A stretch of DNA of 64,000 nt from Ichthyophis bannanicus (taxonomy: Eukaryota > Chordata > Amphibia > Gymnophiona > Ichthyophiidae), in NCBI GenBank assembly GCA_033557465.1, contig CM066048.1, forward strand, positions 13,182,305 to 13,246,304. The letters are read 5' to 3'. Below the pieces are notes generated by a model that worked only from the letters and a program-made list of their open reading frames with translations, was not told where the DNA came from and made no database searches. Both the position numbers and the translations under genes were made by a program. Of the stretch, positions 42,923-53,111 are shown piece after piece. Every line of letters begins with the position of its first letter. Within the stretch, counting starts at the first letter, position 1.

Positions 42923-43474
42923 GTGAAACCCAGTAAGGTCCCACGGCGAGACCTGGGCAACTCCAAGCAGCACCCCCTCAAGGTCTCTAAGAAGGAGCCC
43001 TCGGTTGGCGGTGACCATGTGAGGCTCCTCAAGGCCGTGGTACTCATCAAGGACTCACTCGCTATAGTGCCGGCATCGGACCCAAGGTCCTCGATGCCCA
43101 CGCCAACAGCTGCGGAGCCTTCTGGCATCGAGAACACAATGGTGGCTCTGGAGCAAAATATTTCTGCCATTCTGACCCTGAAGCAACCAATGATGTCTGG
43201 CTCATTCACATCATTTGCCTTGACAACTGGGCCCCTGTCTGCGGGGGAGTCCCCGGGCATCGAGCTAGGCCCCAAGTGCCACTGGCCTCAGGTGAGTCCT
43301 CGGCACTGCTCAAGATCACGGTCCCGATCCTTAGGAGTCCGGTCTTCCCTGGCTAGTTGCCAGGAGTCTGAGCTGAGACCCACCGGGGGATCCTGTTTCC
43401 TTGGGGCTGGCCTCAAGGCGTGGGAGTCCCAAGCCTCAGAGTCCTTGACGCTCTCCAGCTCTGACTGGGAAACT
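42923..43474 (+). pseudogene. DIRS copy E gag, middle part
   Basis: A continuous frame, KPSKVPRRDLGNSKQ onwards, with acidic Ser/Thr-rich sequence and an SDWETK segment (near 43460-43480) exactly where the foldback element is inserted. The equivalents in copies A and C read SKWETK and LDWETE, so this is coding sequence of gag that the insertion interrupts. Confidence 0.7.
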
Positions 43475-43928
43475 AAATTCCAAAGTCCCAACTGTAGTGA
43501 TCACAAATAAACTTAGATATAAATAAACCACAAACTCCCTATCATGAATCTATGAAAATCTTTTGTCGGACATCACCGGAAAGGGGCAGACATTGTAAAC
43601 CATGCCCTCCACACAGTTCGGTCCCTTTTAATAAAGTGCAAATCTTGAAAATAATGTGGAACAAAAACCACTACTTAGCTTTGAGAAATTTGTGTAAACT
43701 CTTCTCAAATCTTCTCAAATCCAGCACTGTGCCGGATTTGAGAAGAGTTTACACAAATTTTTCAAAGCTAAGTAGTGGTTTTTGTTCCACATTATTTTCA
43801 AGATTTGCACTTTATTAAAAGGGACCGAACCGTGTGGAGGGCATGGTTTACAATGTCTGCCCCTTTCCGGTGATGTCCGACAAAAGATTTTCATAGATTC
43901 ATGATAGGGAGTTAGTGGTTTATTTATA
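43475..43928. mobile_element. 454-bp foldback (near-perfect inverted repeat) insertion in DIRS gag
   Basis: The left arm at about 43515-43726 and the right arm at about 43729-43931 are reverse complements over roughly 200 bases with few mismatches. The left arm has a ~10-base duplication (TTCTCAAATC) near the centre. The insertion is flanked by the 15-bp direct repeat TCTGACTGGGAAACT (43460-43474 and 43929-43943). A 40-base unpaired segment precedes the left arm. No coding frame or poly(A) is present, and no other copy was seen in the window. Confidence 0.9.
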
Positions 43929-43943
43929 TCTGACTGGGAAACT

Positions 43944-44800
43944 GACATTGAGGTCTCTCCCGAGACCTCTCGACACCAAGACATCCCTTCGGAGCTGTCT
44001 ACTCTGGAGCCCCGGTGCCATTCTCCCCCTGAGGACGTGGCTTTCCATGACTTTGTCTGGGACATGGCGCGGACCCTCTCAGTCCCAACAGAATCGGATG
44101 AGGACCCACACACTGAAGAACTGGAAATCTTCCAGTATGAGTCCCTGCCAAAGGAGACTCTTATGGTGCTGGTCCAGCCCATCTTTGAGCGACTGCTCCT
44201 GCAGATGTGGGAGACCCCGGCCTCAGTGCCGGAAGTCAGCTGATGCCTCAACGCCATCTATCACTTCAAGAAGGGACCCGGCTTTCAAAAATCTCAACTC
44301 CATGGTCATGGAGTCTTCGATGCAGAAGTTCAAAAGTCAGAAGAACTATTTTTCTGTTCTCCTGGGCAGGGAGCCCGAGCCCTCAACACCCTCAGGTGCA
44401 AGTGCTTCCAGGGCTCTATGTTGGGCTGTCGGATATGAATTAAACATAGGCATGTATCTCAGGGCCTTATCCAAGAATTGGCAGGCTTCTTCGCAGGCCT
44501 CACCAGAGGTTCCAAGCCCAGACAGCCAGGATCCGGGACTGCTCAAAGTTCCTGTCCCGCGCCACCTACAACAGTTTTGAGTCTGCAGCCCGGGTAGCAG
44601 CAGTGGGTATCAGGGCCTGATGCCAGGCCTGGTTGCAAACCTCTGACCTCGAGCAATGGATGCAAGAAAAACTGCTAGATGTTCCCTGCACCAGAGGAAA
44701 CTTATTTGGCAAACCCATGGCCGACAAGGCGGTTGAGATTGAGGCCAAGGTCGTGACCAGGCAGAGGCTCTCGAGGAAGACCTTAACCCTCCCCTGAAAA
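43944..44800 (+). pseudogene. DIRS copy E gag, C-terminal part
   Basis: After the insertion gag resumes. A frame at 44037-44243 contains MAFHDFVWDMARTLSVPTES and EELEIFQYESLPKETLMV, then a FERLLLQMWETPASVPEVS block ending at a stop at 44241. Further blocks correspond to copy D1 33060-33430. Frames shift repeatedly afterwards. Confidence 0.75.
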
Positions 44801-44983
44801 CCATCGGGAAAAGACCACCTTTCCCGAAGAAAAAGGGGTCTTTTCATCATGGCCATTACAAGCCATTCTCGGGGCAGCAACAGCAGGGCTCTCAGCCCAA
44901 GAATCAGGGCCACGGGCTGAGAAAGCCAAAGGCTCAGAAGCCTCAGCCCCCAGCACCCACCCAACCTGGGGGGAGCTTTTGAC

Positions 44984-46650
44984 TTGTCGGGCAGGGCCTC
45001 CTCCCCCTTAGGAGACCCTCCCCAACCCACAGGGGCTCGCCTGGCGCTCTTTGCCCACAGGGGGTCCCCTGGCCCTCTTCGCCCACAGGTCGGCCAGGGT
45101 CACCACGGACTAGTGGATTCTTCAGGTGGTAAAGGAGGGTTATCTCCTCTGGTTCCAGCAAACACTCCCAAGGTTCTTCCAAGGAGAGCCGGTGCAGCCT
45201 TTCCTTCACCAAACCTTTCTCATTTTGGAGCTCGCAGGCCTGCTCAAGGACAGGGCAGTAGAACCTGTACCCAGACCTCTGTGGGAAAAGGTTTTATACC
45301 CCAGATATTTCCTTGTCCCCAAAAGAACTGGGGGCCTCAGACCCATTCTGGACCTGCAAAACCTGAACAAGTTTCTGGTGAGGGAGAAGTTCAAGATGCT
45401 CTCCCTTGGAACACTGCTGCCCTACCTCCACCAGGGAGATTGGCTGTGCTTCTTAGACCTGAAGGGTTTGTATACCGACATCCTGTTCCACCCCTCCCAC
45501 AGACAATACCTAAAGTTTGTGGTGGGAGGAGAGCACTACCAGTACAGGGTACTTCCATTCGGCCTGGCCTCCTCACCAAGAATCTTCATAAAGTGCCTGG
45601 CAGTCGTGGCCACCTACGTGCACCTGTAAGGGGTCTTCATCTTCCCCTACTTGGGCGACTGGCTCATCAGAGGCAGCACGGGCCCTGAGGCCAGCCAGGC
45701 TGCAGGGCGAACAATCTGCCTCCTGCAGCACCTGAGGTTCGTCATAGACTACCCCAAATCCCACCTCTCTCCAGCCCAAAACCTGGAGTTCATAGGGGCC
45801 CAGTTGGACACACTACAGGTCAAGGCCTTCCTTCCAAGAAAGAGAGCACATCACCTTGTACAACTGTCAGGAGAGGTGTAGATTCACCTGTCGGTATCGG
45901 CTCATCTCCTCCTCCACCTAGTAGGCCACATGGCCTCACGGTCCATGTCATGCCCCTAGCCCGTTTGCACATGCGGGCAGCCCAGTGGTGCCTCTGCTCC
46001 CAGTGGACTCAGGCCACAGGCAGGTTATGCAACAGGGTCAGGGTCACCTGCCAACTGGTGGACGTCCTCAACTGGTGGCAGTCCCTATGCCACCTTCAAG
46101 CAAGGATGCCATTCCAAGTGCCTGCGCCATAGAGGGTCCTGACCATGGCCACCTCCCTCCTGGGTTAGGGGGCACACTGTGGAGAACTCCACACTCAAGG
46201 CACCTGGTCTCAAGAGGAGTCACTTACAGATCAATCTCTTGGAACTCAGGGCCATCCTCCTGGCTCTGCGAGCGATCCGCCACCTGCTGTGTAACTGACC
46301 TGTGTTGATTCAGACAAACAACCAGGTCACCATGTTTTATGTAAACAAGCAGGGGGGCATGGGCTTGCACTCCCTCTGTCAGGGAGGTGGTTGCTCTGCT
46401 CTTCTTCGCTGTGTGCCACAGAATGCTCCTGCGAGCGGTATACCTCTCGGATCAGGACAATTGCTTAGTGGACAAGCTCAGCAGAGTCCTGCGCTCACAC
46501 GAATGGCATCTGAACCCCAGGGCGGCACACAGACTCTTCCGTCTCTGGGGTAAGCACGTGATAGATCTGTTTGCCTCCCCAGACAACACGCAGCTACCCC
46601 GCTTCTGCCCACCCTGCTGCACCCAGGGAGAGTGGTGGCAGATGCCTTCC
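44984..46650 (+). pseudogene. DIRS copy E reverse transcriptase/RNase H
   Basis: The frame from 45126 to 45629 runs through VVKEGYLLW, FLVPKRTGGLRPILDLQNLN and DLKGLYTDILFHPSHRQ to QYRVLPFGLASSPRIFIK without a stop (167 codons). A stop at 45627 precedes the active site, which reads YLGDWLIRG: Gly replaces the first catalytic Asp. The RT C-terminus follows to 45881. RNase H is degraded; its first motif has lost the Asp and holds a stop (LLG-stop-GAH, near 46160), while QTNNQVTMFYVNKQ remains near 46311-46350. The final tether LFASPDNTQLPRFCP is at about 46567-46611. Confidence 0.85.
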
Positions 46651-46899
46651 TGATCCCGTGGTCAGAGGGCCTCCTTTATGCCTTTCCACCAACTCCCCTA
46701 GTGGCCAAGTCCCTCTTCAAGGTCCAGAGTGAGCAGGCATCAGTGATTCTGATCGCCCCCAAATGGCCCCGGCAACCTTGGTTCCCTCTGCTGCTCTCTG
46801 TCAGTGGCACTCCCAGTCCCACCGGGACCTGGACCTCCTGTCCCAGGAGGAGGGCTCCCTTTTGCATCCCTCTTGCATCCCATCCCGGGGTCACTAACA

Positions 46900-47872
46900 T
46901 TGACAGTGTGGCTGCTGAAAGGGTAGCCCTGGCCTCTTTTAAGAAGTCAAGGAGATCCTGCTGGCCTCCCGAAAACCTTCCATCAGGCGGGTGTATGCCT
47001 TCATATGGAGAAGATTCTCTGTCTGGTGTGTGGAGAGAGAAGAGAATCACTTCTCCTGCCGCATGCAACTTGTACTACAGAACCTACTGCACCTCTCGCA
47101 CGCCAGTCTGAAGTCAAATTCAGTGCGGGTACATCTGAGCACCATATCCGTGCACCATCACCCTCTCAAACAGCCCCTGGTCTCCAGGTTTCTGTGGGGT
47201 CTCTTGCTATCAAAGCCCCCTCTCTGCCCCCCCTGCGGCAGAATGGGACCTGAATATAGTGCTCTCCCAACTCACCAGGCTGCCGTTCGAGCTCCTGGCT
47301 ACTTGCCATTTATGATACCTGTCCTGAAAAGTGTTTTTTTCTGGTGGCCCTCACATCCACTTGGAGAGTGAGCAAACTCCAGGCCTCAGCGGTGGATCCA
47401 CCCTATATAAGGTTCTATAAGAACAGGGTGGTGCTCCGCACACACCCTAAATTCCTCCCCAAGGTCATATTCCCTTCCACCTCAACCAGGAGATGTTCCT
47501 TCCCACCTTCTTCCCACATCCTCATGCCGGCAGGGAGGAACTCATACTGCATACACTAGACTGTAAGCGGGCCCTGTCCTTCTACCTGCAGCGGACCCAA
47601 GCCCATCGCAAAGCTCCTCAGTTCTTTGTGTCATATGACCCCAGTAGGCTGGGACTCCCGGTAATGAAGCAAACTCTGTCCACTTGGGTGGCAGACTACA
47701 TTGCCCTCGCCTCTCCCTTGAGCACCAGATCGCTGCACATCGCGTGCGGGCTATGGCCACATTGGTAGCCGACCTCCGCTCAGTGCCGGTGATAGAAATC
47801 TGCAGGGCCGCCATATGGTCTTTGATTCATACATTTGTAGCTCATTACTGCCTGGAGAGCGAGTCTCGCAGG
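46900..47872 (+). pseudogene. DIRS copy E tyrosine recombinase
   Basis: In changing frames: SIRRVYAFIWRRFSVWC (about 46979-47029), VRVHLSTISVHHHPL and SRFLWGLLLSKPP. The region of the first catalytic arginine reads LTSTWRVSKLQA, where Trp precedes the Arg. The YKNRVVLRTHPKFLPKV block is at about 47413-47463. The third motif HRVRAM is at about 47738-47755 and the last motif HTFVAHYCLE at about 47830-47858, so the His, Arg and Tyr of the catalytic set are still encoded. Frameshifts near 47220, 47480 and 47720 prevent a complete product. Confidence 0.85.
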
Positions 47873-48090
47873 GACAGTGCCTTCGGGCAGGCAATACTCC
47901 GGAATATTCTCAGGATATACGCAACACCTGCCCTTCAACCCTTCTGTTTTCAGGCTGCCGGAGTGAAGTTGTCGCTGGACGCGAGGGTCTTGTAGAGTCT
48001 CTCTGTAGGGACTCACCTTCTGCAGCTGACCCTTCTGGTCGCTGGTGGTACTGTCGTGGTTTGGTCCTCGGCAGCCTAGAGCTAGGAGGT

Positions 48091-48188
48091 CCCATATGTA
48101 AGGACTGATTTCCTGCTTGTTCCTGGAGAAAGTGTACTTACTCACCTGTAACAGGTGTTATCCAAGGACAGCAGGAATCAGTCCTCAC
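48091..48188 (+). other. DIRS internal complementary region, copy E
   Basis: CCCATATGTAAGGACTGATT, TTCCTGGAGAAAGTGTACTT and CACCTGTAACAGGTGTTATC span the complement of both joined termini, as in copy D2. Compared with the sequence at the E/F boundary it has a few substitutions (AGTGTACTTAC versus complement AGCATAGTTAC), showing that the two have drifted apart. Confidence 0.85.
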
Positions 48189-48264
48189 AGCCCTCCCTCC
48201 TCCCCTTAGAGTTGCCTTCCTACATTGTTTTAAGTTCCTTTTTGCTATGTCATCTGACTTAGCA

Positions 48265-48440
48265 AGATGGCATCCTTGGGCGGGAAGGTGACTGTGCATG
48301 TGCGGTCTAACAACCAAAGGCTTTCTTTGAAAGCTGGGGAGTGAATCTGCGCAGGTTCCATCGGCACCGATATCACCCATATGTGAGGACTGATTCCTGC
48401 TGTCCCTGGAGGACACCTGTTACAGGTGGGTAACTATGCT
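48265..48440 (+). repeat. DIRS right inverted terminal repeat, copy E
   Basis: It runs from AAGATGGCATCCTTGGGCGG to GTAACTATGCT and is the complement of copy E's and F's left-terminal segments (AAGGGTGCCATCTTAC, CACTCCCCAGCTTTCGAAGA). Confidence 0.88.
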
Positions 48441-48676
48441 TTCTCCGGGAACAAGCAGGAAGTCAGTCCTCACATATGGGTGACATCGGCACCAACGGAG
48501 CCCACGCGGATTCACTCCCCAGCTTTCGAAGAAAGCCTTTGGTGGTTAGACCATGCTTGTCCGGTCAGCTTCCCACCCAAGGGTGCCATCTTACCTCAGT
48601 CTTTTTTTTCCGTGGAGCCCTGCAGACGTCCCATCTGTTTCCCCAGTAGAAGTTGATTTTTTCTTAGCTTCCTTGT

Positions 48677-49366
48677 ATGTTTATTCGCACTGTTTTTGCC
48701 AGTTCTGTTCCTCAGTCACCTTCCCATCACCCAATTACACCCTTGCTTCGGCGTCGCACTGTTCTTGGGTACATTTTTTTTTTTTGTGGGCACGTAAGTT
48801 CCCTTGTGACCTCCCTGACTGAGACATGTGAGTTTGACCTCACGCGGGATGTTTCCTCCTATGTCTTTGGTCAGGCAATTCAAGCCCTGTGGCAAACGCT
48901 TCCATCTATGTCCATCACCAACCACCACAGTTGCTGTCTTCGGTGCTTAGGCCCTGACCACAACAGCACTTCCTGCCAGTTCTGCCTACAGATGGAATCC
49001 AAGAACAGGAAAAAGCGAGAGCAGAAGTGTAGGAACATGTTTGGCTTGAAGGACTCTGCCTCGGGGCCCTCCTCCAGCAGGGAATTGCTGCCTTTGGGGA
49101 CCACGTCAAACAACTCAGTGTCATGCGGCCGTGCTCAATCTGAGCCCCAAGGTTGCAGAGCCTTGGACAGGGAATTGTCCTCCGAGGACCTTCCCCATGG
49201 ACTCAAGTCATCATCCAAGTCGAGGTCGAAGACGCTGTCCAACCCTGGTGCTGGAGAAAGTCCTCGGGTACCTGGGCTTGGAGCCCTCGACCCAACACCG
49301 AGGGTGATGTCCGGGACTGACCCTCAAAGCTCGGGCTCGGTTCCCCGACATGATCGCCATTGGTGA
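48677..49366 (+). pseudogene. DIRS copy F gag, N-terminal and middle part
   Basis: 229 codons are open. The Cys/His cluster is partly kept (HSCCLRC, then DHNSTSCQFC); the leading CNRC is replaced by LWQT. The basic segment KNRKKREQK follows, then a long Ser-rich acidic stretch. A later frame near 49741-49860 holds the LAFLDFVHGM block that ends the conserved part before the deletion. Confidence 0.72.
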
Positions 49367-49861
49367 CTCCACTCTGAGGGACTTGCTCTGGGCTCTATGC
49401 CGTCGAGACCCAAGCCAGAGGCTGTGGAGCCCACTAGCCTCGATGTCAGGATGGCGACCCTGGAACACAGCCTAGCTGCCTTACAGGTTGTCTATGCCAA
49501 CCACAATGTCCTCCTTGCCCCAGACTCTCCGGAGGAAATCCAGCCTGTTCTGGAGTAGTTCTCTGGCTCGGGGCTGAAGCGATTGACCTCGCGCTCAAGG
49601 CGTGCCTTGCCCTCGAGTACCTCGGAGTTGGTGCGTCGGGCACCACGTTCCCAGACACCGATGCGGCATCAACTCGAGGATTGCCCCGGACTCGAGGTCT
49701 CCTCCAGCTCAGAGTCCGGATGGGAGACCAACAAAGAGTCCTGATACCATGCTCCACCGAGATGTGCCATCTGAGCCATCTCCACTGCAAGAGTGCCAGT
49801 GGTCACCGCCCGAGGACCTCGCATTCCTCGACTTTGTCCACGGGATGGTGAAGGCAGGGTC

Positions 49862-50335
49862 ATTCTTCAGACACATCCTAAATTCCTGCCTAAGGTGGTG
49901 TCCGCTTTTCACATGAACTAGAAGGTGGTTCTTCCCACCTTCTTTTCCCAGCCTCACATCTCCTGCGCGGAGGTCCATTGCATACCTTGGATTGCAAGAG
50001 GCGCTGTCCTTCTATCTTGAGCGGAAACAGCCCCATCGCTGCTCATCGCAGATGTTCATCTCCTTTGACACTAAGAGACTTGTGATTGCCATCTCTAAGC
50101 GTACCCTATCTACCTGGGTAGCAGACTGCATCTCCATCAGTTATGAGCAGGCTGGACTCTCACTGGAGCATCACATTACTGCACACAATGTGTGCGCCAT
50201 GGCGGCCTCTGTGGTCAATCTGCGTTCATTCCCTCTGCTGGGCTACCACCTGGTCTTCAGTCCACACCTTCGCTGCATATTACTGCTTGGAACAGAGCTC
50301 ACGGCATGACAGCGCCTTTGGCCAGGCAGTCCTTA
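49862..50335 (+). pseudogene. DIRS copy F tyrosine recombinase, C-terminal fragment
   Basis: It starts in the THPKFLPK region and contains DTKRLVIAISKRTLSTWVAD (50070-50129). The third motif reads AHNVCAMAAS, where Cys replaces the Arg of H-x-x-R. A frameshift follows, so the final HTFAAYYCLE-like segment (about 50262-50291) is read in another frame. Confidence 0.78.
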
Positions 50336-50518
50336 AGCTATGTCATCATACTGAGATAAGATGGCACCCTTGGGCAGGAAGATGACTGTGCATGCACAAT
50401 CTCCCAAATGCTTTCTTTGAAAGCTGGAGAGTGAATCCGTTTAGGCTCTGTTATTGCCGGTCAATGACTGATTCCTGCTGTCCCCAGAGAACACCTGTTA
50501 CAGATGAGTAACTATGCT

Positions 50519-51117
50519 TACTATTGCCTAGGAGTCAGCATGGTGAAAATCAGTGACCCTAGTCCACCCTCATAGCCACCTACCTTTTAGGTATATAATT
50601 CAGGTGCTTAGTGAAACTAGTTCTCTAAATGTAAGTATTCCGTTTTCAAATGGACCAATTTAAGATCTTAAATGCTTTAAACATTAGCCTGCAAGTTTGT
50701 TTGGAACCTTTGTTGCAGAATGAACAAGGAGAAAATATTACAGTGACTTGTTAGTTGTAGGGATGGGGCTCAGGAATACAAAGTGGGGTTTATGCTTCGG
50801 GCCCCACCTCCCTCAATGCTTTAGTAAAGACAGCAGAGCCATGACTTACAGGTTGTGCAAGGATTTACATTGTATTTGTCAGGCCATGCACCACAGAGGT
50901 TTTTCCTGCACCCTCAATAATGTGTGTGACTGTGGTGCTGCCCTGGATTTATTTGGCAGTGATATCTGTATAATAATCTGGATTTAGCATTTCACAGGAG
51001 CTATTTCATTAGTTAAAACTGAACTCTGCTCCAGCACCCCTTGCGTGTTTGGGGAGCACATTTGTAGGTGATATGTATGTGTTTACACTCCTTTTCCTGT
51101 CTTTTATCCTCCTTCAG
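50519..51117. other. Intron sequence, no recognised element
   Basis: From the end of DIRS copy F to the splice acceptor of the next exon. It is ordinary A/T-rich sequence; the pyrimidine tract CTCCTTTTCCTGTCTTTTAT lies just before the acceptor. Confidence 0.6.
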
Positions 51118-51259
51118 GGCCACCAGTGATTGTGATTCCTCCAGAGAATGCAACAGTAAACATATCCCAGGATGCATTTCTAGCCTGCCAGGCGGAGGCG
51201 CACCCCGCAAACCTCACCTACAGCTGGTTTCAGTGGAACAGCAATGTCTTCCACCTCAG
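51118..51259 (+). CDS. IGSF9: IGSF9-family exon: N-terminal half of Ig domain 3
   Basis: The acceptor is CTCCTTCAG before 51118 and the donor CAG/GTAATG follows 51259. The exon is 142 bp, phase 1 in and phase 2 out. It completes the glycine split from 22384 (GPPVIVIPPENATVNISQDA). The B-strand cysteine is in FLACQAEA and the core tryptophan in NLTYSWFQ; the exon ends in NVFHL. The NLT and NAT/NIS sites are potential N-glycosylation sites. The NLTYSWFQ and NVFHL pieces favour IGSF9 over IGSF9B, while PPEN and VNISQDA are shared with IGSF9B. The exon with the second cysteine is not in the window. Confidence 0.88.
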
Positions 51260-51544
51260 GTAATGTGCACAGAGCACTCTGAAAATGCGATAAACCCCTG
51301 AACAGTGGCCAAGTCGTACCAGGATCTGCAGATACAGGACTTGTTCCATAGTCTGCTGGGATCCATGAAACCAACAAGATCAGGAAAACTGACTCAATTG
51401 CAGTGCTAGGGGTCTGTGGCAAACATGTAATTTGCACAGTGATCACAAGATGGCGTCATTGCTCCAGAAATAATACCTTTAGTCTTCTAGGGCCCAATTT
51501 TCAGTGTCACTAGTTAGCATTAATGTCAGCTGCAACATGTAAAT
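51260..51544 (+). other. Start of next intron, no recognised element
   Basis: The intron begins GTAATG. No exon able to continue Ig domain 3 in phase 2 was seen from here to 64000, so the intron is at least 12.7 kb. Confidence 0.6.
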
Positions 51545-51755
51545 CAGAGGTTCTCAACACAGTCCTCTTGGACCCCCAGGCCAGTCAGGTTTTCAGGATA
51601 TTCACAATGAATATGCATGAGATAAATCTGCATACAATGGAAGCAGTGCATGCAGATCTATCTCATGCATATTCATTGTGAATATCCTGAAAATCTATAA
51701 ACTATAAAAACCTGACTGGACTGGGGGTCCCAGAGGACTGGGTTGAGAACCTCTG
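51545..51755. mobile_element. Palindromic MITE, hAT-like ends (211 bp)
   Basis: The ends CAGAGGTTCTCAAC and GTTGAGAACCTCTG are inverted repeats. The interior is also largely palindromic: TTCAGGATATTCACAATGAA on one side, TTCATTGTGAATATCCTGAA on the other, around AGTGCATGCAGA. CAG-GGTTCTCAAC termini are typical of hAT-derived elements. The flanking 8-mers do not match clearly. Confidence 0.85.
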
Positions 51756-52943
51756 CTTTAAAGTAATACGTATATTCAAGGCTGTGTATAGTCAGTGACG
51801 CTTAGTATGTTTGTAGTGCGTGACCATTCCTGCTGAACTCGTTTAGACCTAAACAAAATATACAAAGCGTCTGTACAGGGACTGAACATCTCCACTAGTC
51901 GGGTACTTTTTGGTGCTCCTGCACTTTACCCTCCCTCTGTTTCTCCAGAGCTGTCAGACATATATTCAGGTCACTACAATCCTTAAAGTGGCTGAAATAC
52001 ACATAGAGGCCAATTATGAATGGGGCTCTTCAGGACGTCCAAAAACTGGCACCCAATTCTGAACCCGCAGGAGCTAGACGTTCTCGCGGGATCAGAATCG
52101 GATGCAGAGGGCCTGAACGGGAAGGATGTGCCCTCATTCCAAGCCACTGCACGTCCTGCGTGCTCCCCGTCCAATCCTCCCAGTGCTCCTGCATGGTACT
52201 GTGGTGCCATGCAGGAGCCACAATCCCCCGCAGGTATCTTAAAAGATGGTTTCCCTACTGTCCGATTCCTGAAGGGCCTGCCGAGGCTGGTATCGGAGTG
52301 TGGGGAACCTGTACTTGCTCCTCATCTGCTCTGCGGGGGCCGATGAGTCCGATCGCCCTGACCGCGGGGACCTGGAATAAGTTCCCCGGCCATCTGTACT
52401 TCCCCGGACATACAGGGTCCCGCCTCTACCCCACCCACACTCCTGCTCCGACCCTCTCCCTCCCGTCCCCATCCAGATTTCCCCACACAACGTGGCTGTT
52501 TGTGCGGGGAGCCTGGAGGTCAGAATCCGCTCTCTGCAAATAGCTGGCTTTGGATGCCAGGTTGGATAGCCATCCTCACTATTCAGGGATCGGATATATA
52601 GTGCAGTTGCATTTTCACCAAGCACTAGTGAATGTTTTACTCCGGTTGAAAATTGACTCAGTTTTGCTTCGTATGGTGGCATTTCCAGACCTGGATTTAG
52701 CAGACCTCCTAGGCTATTTGGATGTGGTTACTCACCTTTTGCAAATCTTAGATGAAGCTGCTTAGCCATTGGGAACAGGAGATGATTCTTTGCTCCAGAG
52801 AGTTTATAATCCAAGCTCATAGCTGAGCCAGTGGTGGGCAGTGACTTGCCCAAGGTTGGCGAGCAGAGTCAGCGTTTTAGGGCTGCCCTTGCTTGTCCTG
52901 TGCCCATTTAAAGCCATTTTTTGTCTGATTTCGGGCATTTTTT
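51756..52943. other. Intron sequence with a small palindrome; weak repeat traces
   Basis: A 12-bp-arm palindrome GCTCCTGCATGG ... CCATGCAGGAGC lies at about 52186-52217. The segment 52000-52540 is GC-rich and may be a repeat; 52825-52860 contains CAGTGACTTGCCCAAGG, a trace of the MIR-like SINE core. No exon was recognised. Confidence 0.5.
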
Positions 52944-53111
52944 CATAAGAACATAAGATATGCCATACTGGGTCAGACCAAGGTCCATCAAGCCCAGTAT
53001 CCTGTTTCCAACAGTGGCCAATCTAGGTCATACGTACCTAGCAGTTTCCCCAAGGGACACAGGTTCCACAATGCTTGTATTGGTTCAAGCATTGATATCC
53101 TGGGTCCCTTC

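Larger units (their letters stand above)
42174..48440 (+). mobile_element. DIRS copy E (both termini present)
   Basis: The left end TTTCTCCAGGAACAAGCAGG starts at about 42176 and the right end GTAACTATGCT stops at 48440. The order is left terminal repeat, gag, RT, RNase H, tyrosine recombinase, internal complementary region, right terminal repeat. This is the only copy here with every part. The total of 6.27 kb includes a 454-bp foldback insertion in gag. No target duplication is expected, since the recombinase mechanism does not make one. The right end abuts copy F. Confidence 0.92.
48441..50518 (+). mobile_element. DIRS copy F (internally deleted, both termini)
   Basis: The left end TTCTCCGGGAACAAGCAGGA begins at 48441, directly after copy E. 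Gag follows to about 49857, then a jump into late recombinase sequence (ACACATCCTAAATTCCTGCC, 49870), and the right end to GTAACTATGCT (50518). RT, RNase H and most of the recombinase are gone. A second deletion near 50337 removes the internal complementary region. It is a non-autonomous derivative. Confidence 0.88.
22385..51117 (+). other. Intron of IGSF9-like gene (28,733 bp)
   Basis: A phase 1 intron runs from GTAATT at 22385 to TCCTTCAG at 51117. It is mostly transposon sequence: DIRS copies B-F, a long CR1, SINEs, L2 and two solo LTRs. The DIRS copies lie on the same strand as the gene, so their left-end sequences could be transcribed within the pre-mRNA. Confidence 0.8.

Noticed and set aside
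43515..43931. Foldback arms considered as a CRISPR-like or satellite repeat
   Set aside because: There is only one inverted pair, with a 15-bp target duplication; no direct repeats with spacers.
48441..50518. Copy F considered as the missing 3' part of copy E
   Set aside because: Copy E already has its own recombinase, internal complementary region and right end at 48440, and F starts with a new left end.
52016..52682. Frames up to 175 codons on both strands in a GC-rich intron segment
   Set aside because: No recognisable domain, no splice-site match in the phase needed by the gene, and overlapping opposite-strand frames of similar length.
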